A model generated the notes under the pieces. That model saw nothing but the letters and a program-made list of their open reading frames with translations. It ran no database searches and was not told where the DNA came from. Of a DNA stretch of 22,276 bases, positions 9,060 through 17,115 are shown in pieces (position 1 is the first letter of the stretch; each line of letters opens with the position of its first letter). The stretch lies in NCBI GenBank assembly GCA_001247695.2, contig LGRX02031212.1:1-22276 (forward strand), written 5' to 3'. The position numbers were made by a program, and so were the translations under genes. The DNA comes from Cymbomonas tetramitiformis. Lineage: Eukaryota; Chlorophyta; Pyramimonadophyceae; Pyramimonadales; Pyramimonadaceae.

Positions 9060-9440
9060 ATGGCCTGCAATGCTGAGCTCAGAATGTCGAATCTACCCGC
9101 TTGCGAAGCTGACAGTGTTAATTGGTATGACTGGTCCACAAGCCTTGACAGAAATGACGGAAAGCTGTGCAGCAGTAGGCACGACCTTCCCACAAACCAT
9201 GGGGTTGCACTTACATTTGACTACCAGCCCGGAAGCCACCTATGTGTGCACACATACATTGAACACAAATCAAAGCTCATTCTGCATGCAGCCGTTTTAT
9301 GTCACACGCATGACACAGTGTGCGCCGCCTGCCCCTTCAGGCCGCATTACCTGCTGGAGGTGATAAAAGAGGAGATGGAGGAGGCGATACAGGCGGGATG
9401 GGAATCCCAGGAGTGTATGGAGGCGGCCAAGTCATGTTAG
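9060..9440 (+). CDS. Hypothetical 126-aa Cys/His-containing ORF
   Basis: Starts at an ATG and reads as ordinary protein, with a beta-like stretch (GVALTFDYQPGSHLCVHTYI) and then a charged helix-like segment (LLEVIKEEMEEAIQ). No family is recognised. It could be one exon of a spliced plus-strand gene, because other frames downstream are open too. The opposite strand is also partly open. Confidence 0.3.
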   Translation: MACNAELRMSNLPACEADSVNWYDWSTSLDRNDGKLCSSRHDLPTNHGVALTFDYQPGSHLCVHTYIEHKSKLILHAAVLCHTHDTVCAACPFRPHYLLEVIKEEMEEAIQAGWESQECMEAAKSC

Positions 9441-9449
9441 ACAGATCAC

Positions 9450-9995
9450 TTGATGAATTTATCAACGTTTCACCTTCGCCCAACACGAGCACCACGGACC
9501 TGTGCATCCATGCCTCCCCATCAGATAATAATGATCAGAGAAAAATACTTCCGGTTAGACTTCAGGAAACGAGGCAAAAACGCTTATTTCTCTCTGAGGT
9601 TTTACAATGCGCCGAGCTCAGAAGGCCCACAGCTATGTTGCCCAGCTTCTACGCCGAGTCCTCGTTCCATGGGACGAGCCGTGAGACGGCCGACCGACGA
9701 GCACTTGTCTCCGGGTTGCCTCTCTCAGGTATGCTCAGAACTACCCGCCTGCCATCCTATCACATTCCACATCTGCGGAGGCTGCGGCAGCGCGTATGCA
9801 ACGTGCACGCCCGCCCTTGCGGCCTATCAGCGGACTGCGTGCGCCGGGCAGGAGGTGGCTCATGATCTATTATTCTTCCGGGGGCGCCGCATATGTATGT
9901 GGACATCGGAGCTGAGATGCCTCAAGCTGAGCACCCGAAGGATGGTGGCTGGGGCTGTCGTGACACGACTTACGTTACAACTCCAGAGCCACTAA
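9450..9995 (+). CDS. Hypothetical 181-aa ORF, unrecognised
   Basis: Open from an ATG to a stop. It contains a Cys-rich stretch (H-I-C-G-G-C-G-S-A-Y-A-T-C). It starts only 10 bases after the preceding hypothetical ORF ends, and a further frame is open over 9893-10105, so a spliced gene or a decayed one is possible. I assign no function. Confidence 0.22.
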   Translation: MMNLSTFHLRPTRAPRTCASMPPHQIIMIREKYFRLDFRKRGKNAYFSLRFYNAPSSEGPQLCCPASTPSPRSMGRAVRRPTDEHLSPGCLSQVCSELPACHPITFHICGGCGSAYATCTPALAAYQRTACAGQEVAHDLLFFRGRRICMWTSELRCLKLSTRRMVAGAVVTRLTLQLQSH

Positions 9996-10151
9996 AATAT
10001 AGCTCGATTTGGTGGTCTCCGGTGCTCACCAGCTCCACCGGAATGCTCAACTCCACACCTGCAGCACCCGAGTCTCAGGTAGTTACCACGCAACCGCTGC
10101 TATAACACCCTTCAGGCTCCAGCACTCCTTATGAACTCAAGCTCTTAATTC

Positions 10152-10901
10152 TTAAGGAGAACTGCCGCCTGCCAACCGAGACACGACATCACGGACATTG
10201 AGCTCCTCAGCCTGGCTCTGCATCTCACACCTCCCCTCGCCCTCTTCCAATCCTCTCTGGAGAATGGATGATTCTGTCGTACTAGCACCCAGAAGCTCGG
10301 GCTCTAGCTTCCATTCACGCCAAATGGATACCCGATCGCCCACCGACCCAATTGTGCTATATCAGCCGGGCGTGCACCACATCTCTCTCCTGGGGTCATT
10401 GGCGCGCCTCCGAGCTTGAGCCCTTTCCGTGTGGTGATAAAGAGCCTCGTGCCTCCCTACCCTCCCGATTTGCCGTGCTCCCAGACGCCTATGCCGAGCC
10501 CCCTGCCCTCCACTTACACCACCCCTCGTTCCAGATTCGTTCTCACCGGTGAGGAAGGCGGAATCGTCGTTGTCAAAAGGTGGAGCCGAACGCTGTCCGG
10601 CCTCTGCATCCTCAGCTGCGCCTAACAGCGAGCTTCCATTGTTCCAGCGTGCGTGTAACAGCTCCGTGCCCGCGTCTTCCGCTTGCCCCCACAATCCAAC
10701 GCGTGCTCGGGCGTACCGCACTTTCTTGCCATTGGTCTGCGACAGGAGCCAGGCCCGAGGAACCCCCACAGTCAGGTTGCGTGCACGAGCGCCCAAATCT
10801 CCTATGGCGCCGCATCGTGCCCAAGACAGGTGCGCAAGCATCTCCGAGGACCGTCCCGCCAGTGCACCCTCCGTTACATCATGCGCACCCTTGGTACGCA
10901 T
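10152..10901 (-). pseudogene. Hypothetical minus-strand ORF with one in-frame TGA
   Basis: An ATG at 10901 opens a frame of 179 codons ending in TGA at 10362-10364. The same frame then stays open to 10152 and reads naturally (for example GDRVSIWREWKLEPELLGAS and AEELNVRDVVSRL). Together this is about 249 codons broken once. The first part contains LTVGVPRAWLLSQTNGKK. TATACAAT lies just upstream of the ATG. No family is recognised. It could be a nonsense-mutated gene or two unrelated open frames. Confidence 0.3.
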
Positions 10902-11253
10902 ATTGTATAATGGTCCGGTGTGTGAACAGAGCGGTCACGAGGTTTAGGGTTTTGGCCATCGAGCACATTACGAGACGACTTCAGCGTCCCATCACACACG
11001 TGGCGTGCACCAGACCTGTGATGCAGCGATTCAGAGTTCACAGGTACAGGCAAGCGCCGGGGCTAACTGCTTGCGTGGTACCCGTGTGCTCCGTGGCACC
11101 CTCGGATCCTGAAGCCCCCCGTCTCCAGGCACCCTATTGGAATGGACTATCCACTCAGTGTGACGCGGACCCTGCACCAAGATGCCTAGACACCGCCAGG
11201 CATGCCACACGGCACAAGTGATGGCTCCTCCAAGCCGGTCCGCCTGCCCACGA

Positions 11254-11852
11254 ACGTGGCGTGCTCCTCAGCGCGGGGGACAGTGATCGCACGTGGCGTG
11301 CTCCTCAGCGCGGGGGACAGTGATCGCACGTGGCGTGCTCCTCAGCGCGGGGACAGGTGATCATGGAGCGCGGGTCTTCTGAGCTGCTGGGGACAGTGAC
11401 GCACGTGGCGTGCTCCTCAGCGCTGGGACAGTGATCGCACGGGCGTGCTCCTCAGCGCGGGGACAGTGATCGCATGGCGGCTCGCTGGGGACAGTGATCG
11501 CACGTGCGCTCTCACTGGGGAGTGATCTGACGGGCGTGCTCTCAGCGCGGGGGACAGTGATCGCACGTGGCGTGCTCCTCAGCGCGGGGGGACAGTGATC
11601 GCACGGGCGTGCTCCTCAGCTGGGAGAAGACTGACATGGTTCTCAGCGCTGGGGAGGCAGTGGGGACGCACGTGGCGTGCTCAGCGTTGGGGACAGTGAC
11701 GTGACGTGGCGTGCCTCAGCTGGGGACAGTGACGACCGGGCGTGCTCTCAGCGCGGGGACAGTGATCGCACGTGGCGTGCTCCTCAGCGCGGGGGACAGT
11801 GATCGCACGTGGCGTGCTCCTCAGCGCGGGGGACAGTGATCGCACGTGGCGT
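11254..11852. repeat. 37-bp satellite, left block
   Basis: Roughly 16 units, many shortened by small deletions, with core GCGTGCTCCTCAGCGCGGGG followed by GACAGTGATCGCAC. Across the unit junction each full copy has GCACGTGGCGTGC, an inverted repeat (GCACG/CGTGC) around TGG that also contains CACGTG. The block stops abruptly where the retroelement starts and resumes at 19558. Confidence 0.9.
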
Positions 11853-11989
11853 GCTTTCTCTCTCAAATTCTGTAAAAATCTGAGTTGTAACTTTCGTTCA
11901 GAAAATTTTTCGTAGAAATAATTTTTCGAAGACCTTTTTCTCCCAGCGCGGAAACAGTTGCACTGGGAAGTTAGAATGCGGGTTATCGC

Positions 11990-12313
11990 ATGTCTGGTAG
12001 GTTAGTCGCGGGACCTAGAAATAATTACAGCGGGCAGTTTGAACACGACAAGGGAACGCAGACGGACATTTCTGGGGTGGACAAGCCTTTAGTGGACTCC
12101 CGCGACGTGAGGGACTGGACACATCCCATCTTCGTAACGTGCAGTTGCCGTTTCGACTGCAGTCACTGGGATCCGCGCTTTCCGTACACGGGTTACATTT
12201 TTCGTCAACACGGTTGCAGAGCGGAGCGCGGCAGAGAGGTTCCGAGAAAATTTACGTCAGCGCCTTCGGATGACCGGACCTTCTTCAGTGGACATTCCAC
12301 CATCGACGATTGA
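11990..12313 (+). CDS. Small Cys-rich ORF at the 5' end of the retroelement
   Basis: 107 codons from an ATG. It contains a cysteine cluster (T-C-S-C-R-F-D-C-S-H-W, then Q-H-G-C-R). It lies between the A1-like end and gag and overlaps the next small ORF by 44 bases, in the frame one base behind. The role is unknown. It could be an extra element protein or the N-terminal part of a gag precursor made by frameshifting. Confidence 0.4.
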   Translation: MSGRLVAGPRNNYSGQFEHDKGTQTDISGVDKPLVDSRDVRDWTHPIFVTCSCRFDCSHWDPRFPYTGYIFRQHGCRAERGREVPRKFTSAPSDDRTFFSGHSTIDD

Positions 12314-12542
12314 AGAAGAGTGCACATTCTGTGAGCCGGAAGCAGGCTCCGTAGCATTTTGGAGAGTCATCTTGCCAGCGCAGATCCCTTTGCCGAGGAG
12401 GAGTGTGCAACGCCGGCGTACCTTCGTAGACTTGTGCAAGAGGTGCACAAGAGAGCTCGAGGAGGACTACAAGGAAGCGATTTGGATTCCGATTGGCCGG
12501 GAAGAACTCTCCCGGTTCTACTTTACCTGCTCTCGTTGGTAA
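12270..12542 (+). CDS. Second small ORF with two Cys pairs, upstream of gag
   Basis: 90 codons from an ATG, with C-T-F-C, C-K-R-C and a final F-T-C-S-R-W, so two C-x2-C pairs as in a zinc ribbon. It overlaps the previous ORF by 44 bases. Its TAA (12540-12542) is seven bases before the first ATG of gag (12550), a layout that would allow re-initiation. The function is unknown. Confidence 0.4.
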   Translation: MTGPSSVDIPPSTIEEECTFCEPEAGSVAFWRVILPAQIPLPRRSVQRRRTFVDLCKRCTRELEEDYKEAIWIPIGREELSRFYFTCSRW

Positions 12543-12549
12543 CTCTCAC

Positions 12550-14472
12550 ATGTCGGCACCGGCGCACAGGGATCCGGGATGGGCGAGCTGGGACACCCGG
12601 GAGGTACGGCAGGTGTTGGAATCTCTGAGGGACTTAGTGGTGGGTTCTAACGTCCTGAAGACTGATTGGGAGGCAGCGCGCTTTGACGTGCTGGCAGGGT
12701 TCGCGGCCATCGCGGGACCGCTGCGGACCGTGCCACAAGAGGTGTTGGAGGCCACCCGAGAGCTGACGGAGATCGGCCTCCTGGAGGAAGGCGCGGGTGC
12801 GGGTCCGAGCCCGACATTCGCCGTGGCTTCTGAGTGGGCGCTGCGAGGTAATTGGACCTCCGCGCGAGCGATCGCGAAGAAGCGGATGAAGGCCGTAAAA
12901 GCGTGGGGTACTACCATGCTGGCAGGCCTGGCGGCATCACCGGCACCGGCGGGGGGCGCAGGGGCGCCCGGACTGGGTGTCGGCGGAGGGGCGCCCGGTG
13001 GATCGGCGGGAGGGCCGAAAGGAACCGTCATCTTGACGCATGCCGAGCTGATGGAGCTCCTCGACAAGGCAGTGGCTAAGGCCGCGGCAGCGGCAGGGGG
13101 GGCTCTCAGTGCCCCTGCAGGAGGAGCTAGCGCATCGGGCGTCGAGGGGCAGTACCGCCGGGCGTTGGCAGCGTCCCAAGGTAAGCGGGACGGGTGGTCG
13201 GTGGACCGCCACAAGCAGGTGCGAGCCGGCGTGCTCGCGGAGGGGGCGAAGCTGCGGGAGCCGCTGCTGCGTTTTCGCAGTGAGCACCCGTGGAAGCGCC
13301 CGGGGACAGCGCTGGAGGCACACTCGTTTCCGGAGCTCACGTGGGCGCGTCCGATGTTGGAGGAGGAGGCCTGCGACATTGACGAGCTGCCGGCGGGCGA
13401 GGAGGCCTCTCTAGAGGATTGGTGCGTCCTCGTGCACCTGCTACGCGTGCGCGTGACCGAGATGCAGGATTTCGTGAAGGGCAAGGAGCCGGGGGCAATT
13501 TTCGAGGACGTCTTGGACGACACCTTCGCAAGGAAGAGGCAGCGCTCTCCCTCGCCCCCGGCGATGAGCAAGCGCACGCAAGTCGACCCGGGGATGCCGG
13601 CAGGCGCGGGGAGCCCCGGGGTGGCTCTTACATCCGGGCGGCGCGGAGAGTTGGCAGCGGCAGCTGCTGGGCTGCGCACCGTCACCGAGGAGCAGCTGCA
13701 GCAGGCGCTCATGGGCACCCTCTCCCCCGAAACGATCCCAAAGCCGGCAGGTGAGGGAGCCCCGCGCCCGGTGATTCCCTCACATGTGGGAGGGGAGCTT
13801 GAGGGGCTGGACCTGCGAGTGTACCCGGCGCAGAGCCTGGACGCCCAGCAGGCTAAGCTAGTCCTGGGGGAAGACGGAAGGTCGCTGCAATGGGAGGCGG
13901 CGAACAAGAAGACCAGGTGCTCGACGCTGCCGGAGTGGGAGCGTGGCTTCTGCCACGTTTTGAGGAAGGTGAAGTCGGACCGGCAACATCGTCTGATGGT
14001 GTACTTCAAGGATTGGTTTCAGCACAAGGCGATGGAGTACGGAGTGACCCCCCTGATTAAGTTCTACGAGTACCTGATCCTGCAGATGGAGGAGGACCCC
14101 TCCGTAACCTTCGAGAGGCGCTGCTACTCGGAGCTCTTCGAGGATTACTCCCGGGAACAGCAGCTGCGTCCAGTGAGGACGAAGACGCCTTGGAGGGACG
14201 ATCGGTCTCCGCGGGGGGGCAAGCAGGGCGAGCAGAAGGGGAAAGGCAACAAGACGCGCAATGACCCCCCCAACCCCCCCCGCGATGGGGGTGGCAAGGG
14301 GGGCAAAGGCAGGGGTCGCGGAGGAGTGGAGCTCCCGCAGGTCCGTAACGCCTGCGCGCTCCACAACCGGGGGGCGTGCACCTTTGATCCCTGCAGGTTC
14401 GACCACGTGTGCGGAGATTGTGGTGCTGCGGACCACGTGTCAGGGGCCGCGGGGTGCCCCGGGCACCCATGA
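12550..14472 (+). CDS. gag: Gag-like protein with CCCH and zinc-knuckle fingers (ORF1)
   Basis: I chose the ATG at 12550 because the frame upstream to 12493 has only a TTG. The protein is about 640 residues. The N-terminal half has helical and Ala/Gly/Pro-rich linker segments. A conserved-looking block (residues about 430-540) runs from G-L-D-L-R-V-Y-P to the R-R-C-Y-S-E-L-F-E-D-Y-S segment, as in gag of other DIRS-type elements. A basic linker follows, then C-x7-C-x4-C-x3-H (C-A-L-H...F-D-H) and C-G-D-C-G-A-A-D-H with a later C, which resembles C-x2-C-x4-H-x6-C. These fingers would bind the element RNA in the particle. It ends in TGA, after which the same frame stays open into RT. Confidence 0.7.
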   Translation: MSAPAHRDPGWASWDTREVRQVLESLRDLVVGSNVLKTDWEAARFDVLAGFAAIAGPLRTVPQEVLEATRELTEIGLLEEGAGAGPSPTFAVASEWALRGNWTSARAIAKKRMKAVKAWGTTMLAGLAASPAPAGGAGAPGLGVGGGAPGGSAGGPKGTVILTHAELMELLDKAVAKAAAAAGGALSAPAGGASASGVEGQYRRALAASQGKRDGWSVDRHKQVRAGVLAEGAKLREPLLRFRSEHPWKRPGTALEAHSFPELTWARPMLEEEACDIDELPAGEEASLEDWCVLVHLLRVRVTEMQDFVKGKEPGAIFEDVLDDTFARKRQRSPSPPAMSKRTQVDPGMPAGAGSPGVALTSGRRGELAAAAAGLRTVTEEQLQQALMGTLSPETIPKPAGEGAPRPVIPSHVGGELEGLDLRVYPAQSLDAQQAKLVLGEDGRSLQWEAANKKTRCSTLPEWERGFCHVLRKVKSDRQHRLMVYFKDWFQHKAMEYGVTPLIKFYEYLILQMEEDPSVTFERRCYSELFEDYSREQQLRPVRTKTPWRDDRSPRGGKQGEQKGKGNKTRNDPPNPPRDGGGKGGKGRGRGGVELPQVRNACALHNRGACTFDPCRFDHVCGDCGAADHVSGAAGCPGHP

Positions 14473-14622
14473 TGCGGGTGGCAGAGCCCGGCGCAAGCTG
14501 CGGCGCCGGGCAACGCCAACAGCAGCAGGAGGGCCCCGGCGGGCGCCGGGGAGGCACCGGCGCGAGGGCCGGTGTCCGGTGAGGGCCATGAGCCCGAGGA
14601 TGGCGACGAGGAGGAAGATGTG

Positions 14623-16008
14623 ATGTCCGTGGCTAACGCGTTCGAGTTCACGCCTGCGGAGCCGGGTGAAGGTGACTACATCGAGATCGAGCGCGGTGGA
14701 GGCGACACCGGTGACATCTTGCACGGTGGGGACTGGTGGAGGCACCTCGTGCCGACCACATTTGTTCCGGTGTGGGATGTGACGGGGCGGGCTTTGAGGG
14801 GTGAGCCCGCACCAGGATGGACGGACACGATGAGCACATTCGCGGTGGCGCCAGCTCCGGTGTCCGAGGCGGACCCCGAGACATGGAGCGTGATGGACGG
14901 GGCGAGCCGACGATTGAGGAGATCGAAGAGGTGGCCGGCGATCCGCGAGAAGCTTCTTCGGCGAGCCACGCAGGAGAGGATGGAGGCGACGGGCACGATG
15001 GAGCACGAGCGAGCGAGGTACGTGCAGGAGGTGCAGAGCGTGGGGGCAGCGGTGCCGCTGCTTACGGAGCGAGCACATCTCATGGCGGCAGCGTTCGAGG
15101 ATTGGCATGACGTAGACTTCCTCGTGCGAGGAGCCGCGTGCGGGATCGGGTGGCCGTCGCGTCCGATGGAGGTGGACGAGCCCTTCCACGTGCCCAATTA
15201 CGTGGGCGATGAGCACATGGAGGCGATGGAGCGCGAGATCGAGAAGGAGCTCTTGGAGGCGCGCATCTTCCCGGCGGACGACAGGTTACCGTGGGGCGTT
15301 TCGGTCTTGGGAATGGTGGAGAAGCTCCGCAACGGCAAGGTGAAGTACAGGCCTGTGTGGGATTACTCTCGACCGTGCGACGTTGGCGTCAACGCGAGGA
15401 TCGAGCTGGAGAAGGACAAGTTCTCCTCGGTGAAAGACGCCTACGCTCTACTCCGACCTGGGTACTGGATGGTGAAGGTGGACTTGGACTCAGCTTACCG
15501 GTCGGTGGGAGTGGCGAGCCAGTTTTGGCCCGCTCAGTGCTTTGAGTTCGGAGGGGTGCGCTACATGGACGCCCGCGCCCCGTTCGGGAACCGAGCGTTG
15601 CCAGGGATCTTTATGCGGTACACGCGTGCCATCGTGGCGTGGATGCAGGCACAGGGGATTCCGTGCGTGGGGTACTTGGATGATTTCTTCATGGTGGCCG
15701 CCACGCGTGAGGAGGCCGAAGAGATGATGATGCTGCTGGTCGAGCTCGTCTCCTTCCTGGGATTCAAGGTGAACTCGGCCAAGTGTGAGGGTCCGGAGCA
15801 GCTGATGGAGTTCCTAGGGGTGGAATTATCCACCTCGGGGGGCGTGTGCACGGCGGCCATCAGCAAGGACCGCGTGGACTTCGTCGTGCGCGCGGCAAGA
15901 GAGGTGCGCCAGCAGGCGAGGCGGAAGCCGGTGCGCAGGCGGCAGCTGGAGAGCCTGTGGGGGCTCCTGGCGTTCTGCAGTCAGGTGGTGTGGGGGCTGT
16001 CTTTGTAG
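14623..16008 (+). CDS. Reverse transcriptase of the PAT/DIRS-like element (ORF2, first part)
   Basis: The frame is open from 14473, directly after the gag TGA; the first ATG is at 14623. RT motifs: W-G-V-S...K-L-R-N-G-K-V-K-Y-R-P-V-W-D-Y (fingers), V-D-L-D-S-A-Y with the first catalytic Asp near 15481, A-P-F-G-N-R-A-L-P-G-I-F, and Y-L-D-D at 15673-15684 with the second and third Asp, followed by L-G-F-K-V-N-S-A-K-C and L-G-V-E. All catalytic aspartates are present. It copies the element RNA into DNA. The frame stops at TAG (16006-16008) inside the normal connection to RNase H (L-S-L-stop-G-R-R-G-F-S-L-L-A-A), so this stop is either a nonsense mutation or is read through. Confidence 0.85.
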   Translation: MSVANAFEFTPAEPGEGDYIEIERGGGDTGDILHGGDWWRHLVPTTFVPVWDVTGRALRGEPAPGWTDTMSTFAVAPAPVSEADPETWSVMDGASRRLRRSKRWPAIREKLLRRATQERMEATGTMEHERARYVQEVQSVGAAVPLLTERAHLMAAAFEDWHDVDFLVRGAACGIGWPSRPMEVDEPFHVPNYVGDEHMEAMEREIEKELLEARIFPADDRLPWGVSVLGMVEKLRNGKVKYRPVWDYSRPCDVGVNARIELEKDKFSSVKDAYALLRPGYWMVKVDLDSAYRSVGVASQFWPAQCFEFGGVRYMDARAPFGNRALPGIFMRYTRAIVAWMQAQGIPCVGYLDDFFMVAATREEAEEMMMLLVELVSFLGFKVNSAKCEGPEQLMEFLGVELSTSGGVCTAAISKDRVDFVVRAAREVRQQARRKPVRRRQLESLWGLLAFCSQVVWGLSL

Positions 16009-17115
16009 GGGCGCAGGGGCTTCTCGTTGCTGGCGGCATCGGGAACGCGGCGAGCGGTGCGGGTGACACCGCCGGTGTTGGAGGATCTCGACACCATCGA
16101 GGACGTGATCCGGCGCTACAATGGGCGCAAAGTGGTGTTGTTCCGGGAGGACGTGAAGGAGGACTTCTTCGCCACGGACTCGTCGGGCACGAAGGGGATG
16201 GGCGGCCTGATGGACGAGAGGTTCTTTCTGCACTCGTGGGAGGATGTGCGAAAGATGATCCAGAAGCCCTGGTTCCCATTCAGGAAGGGCGTGCCCGAGA
16301 GCGAGCACATCAACTACCTGGAGCTGTTCGCAGTGTGGTGGGCGGTGGTGCTCTGGGGGCGGCACGTGCAGGGCCGCACAGTGGTGATCAGGATCGACAA
16401 CCAGTGCGCCTTGCGCCAGGTGGCGAAGTGGTGCGGTCCGCCGGAGTACCTTCCGCTGCTGAAGCAGCTGTTCCTGACGTGCGTGCGCTACGACATCCGG
16501 CTTCGGCCGGTGTACATTACCACGAAGGACAACAAGCTGGCGGACCTGCTGTCGAGGATGCAGCTCAGGCAGTTCCACATGGAGCACCGTGCGTTCATGC
16601 GGGCGACGGTGTGGCGGCAAGACAGTGATGATTGGATGCTCAGCCCGGCGGAGTTCCATTCACTCGACATGGAGTTCGGGCCGTTCACCTTGGACGCGTG
16701 CGTGGCGCCATCGCGGGCGAACGCCTTCTGCGCGGTGAGCTGGAGCCGGGAGGAGGATGCGCGGGTGCAGAGGTTCGACGGGCACCAAGCGTGGGGGAAC
16801 CTGCCGTTCTCCATCATGTACGACATCATCGTGAACTTCCTCCGGTGCAAGAAGCGGCAGCAGATGGGCACGTCGGGCACCTTCTTGGTGCCAGTCTGGG
16901 GGCAGGACCGAGGGCGGGCCATAGACCCCACCTGGACGCTCATTTTGAGCATGCCAGAGGTGTTCAAGGTGGTGCGAGAGTGGCGGAAGGGCACACACCT
17001 GTTCACCGCGCCTGCCTTGAGGGGTGGCGGGCGCTCGGAGTGGGGGCCCACCAGGTGGAATGTGGTGGTGGTGCGAGTGGGCCCACAGCCGGTGACGCTG
17101 CCGGGTTGGGTGTGA
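16009..17115 (+). CDS. RNase H plus methyltransferase-like domain (ORF2, continuation)
   Basis: Same frame as RT, just after the TAG; there is no ATG of its own near the start, so expression needs read-through. RNase H catalytic residues are all visible: T-D-S-S (Asp 16177), Y-L-E-L-F-A (Glu 16321), R-I-D-N-Q (Asp 16396) and L-A-D-L-L-S-R (Asp 16543). From about 16630, F-G-P-F-T-L-D-A-C-V-A-P-S-R-A-N-A, W-S-R-E-E-D and G-N-L-P-F-S-I match the layout of the adenine-methyltransferase-like domain of DIRS and PAT elements. The usual N-P-P-Y or P-P-F motif is N-L-P-F here, so methylation activity is doubtful. It ends in TGA at 17113-17115, and the frame then continues into the recombinase. Confidence 0.8.
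   Translation, partial: GRRGFSLLAASGTRRAVRVTPPVLEDLDTIEDVIRRYNGRKVVLFREDVKEDFFATDSSGTKGMGGLMDERFFLHSWEDVRKMIQKPWFPFRKGVPESEHINYLELFAVWWAVVLWGRHVQGRTVVIRIDNQCALRQVAKWCGPPEYLPLLKQLFLTCVRYDIRLRPVYITTKDNKLADLLSRMQLRQFHMEHRAFMRATVWRQDSDDWMLSPAEFHSLDMEFGPFTLDACVAPSRANAFCAVSWSREEDARVQRFDGHQAWGNLPFSIMYDIIVNFLRCKKRQQMGTSGTFLVPVWGQDRGRAIDPTWTLILSMPEVFKVVREWRKGTHLFTAPALRGGGRSEWGPTRWNVVVVRVGPQPVTLPGWV

Noticed and set aside
10580..11221. 213-codon plus-strand ORF
   Set aside because: His/Pro/Arg-rich without domain; the opposite strand reads more naturally over part of it, so I do not call it a gene.
11254..11852. CRISPR-like array of 37-bp units
   Set aside because: Units are joined head to tail with no unique spacers, and the context is eukaryotic; it is a satellite. 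The same holds for 18193-18395 and 21799-22276.
12546..14009. 487-codon minus-strand frame opposite gag
   Set aside because: Low-complexity Ser/Pro/Arg translation caused by GC-rich codons of gag; the plus strand has the zinc fingers and links to RT.
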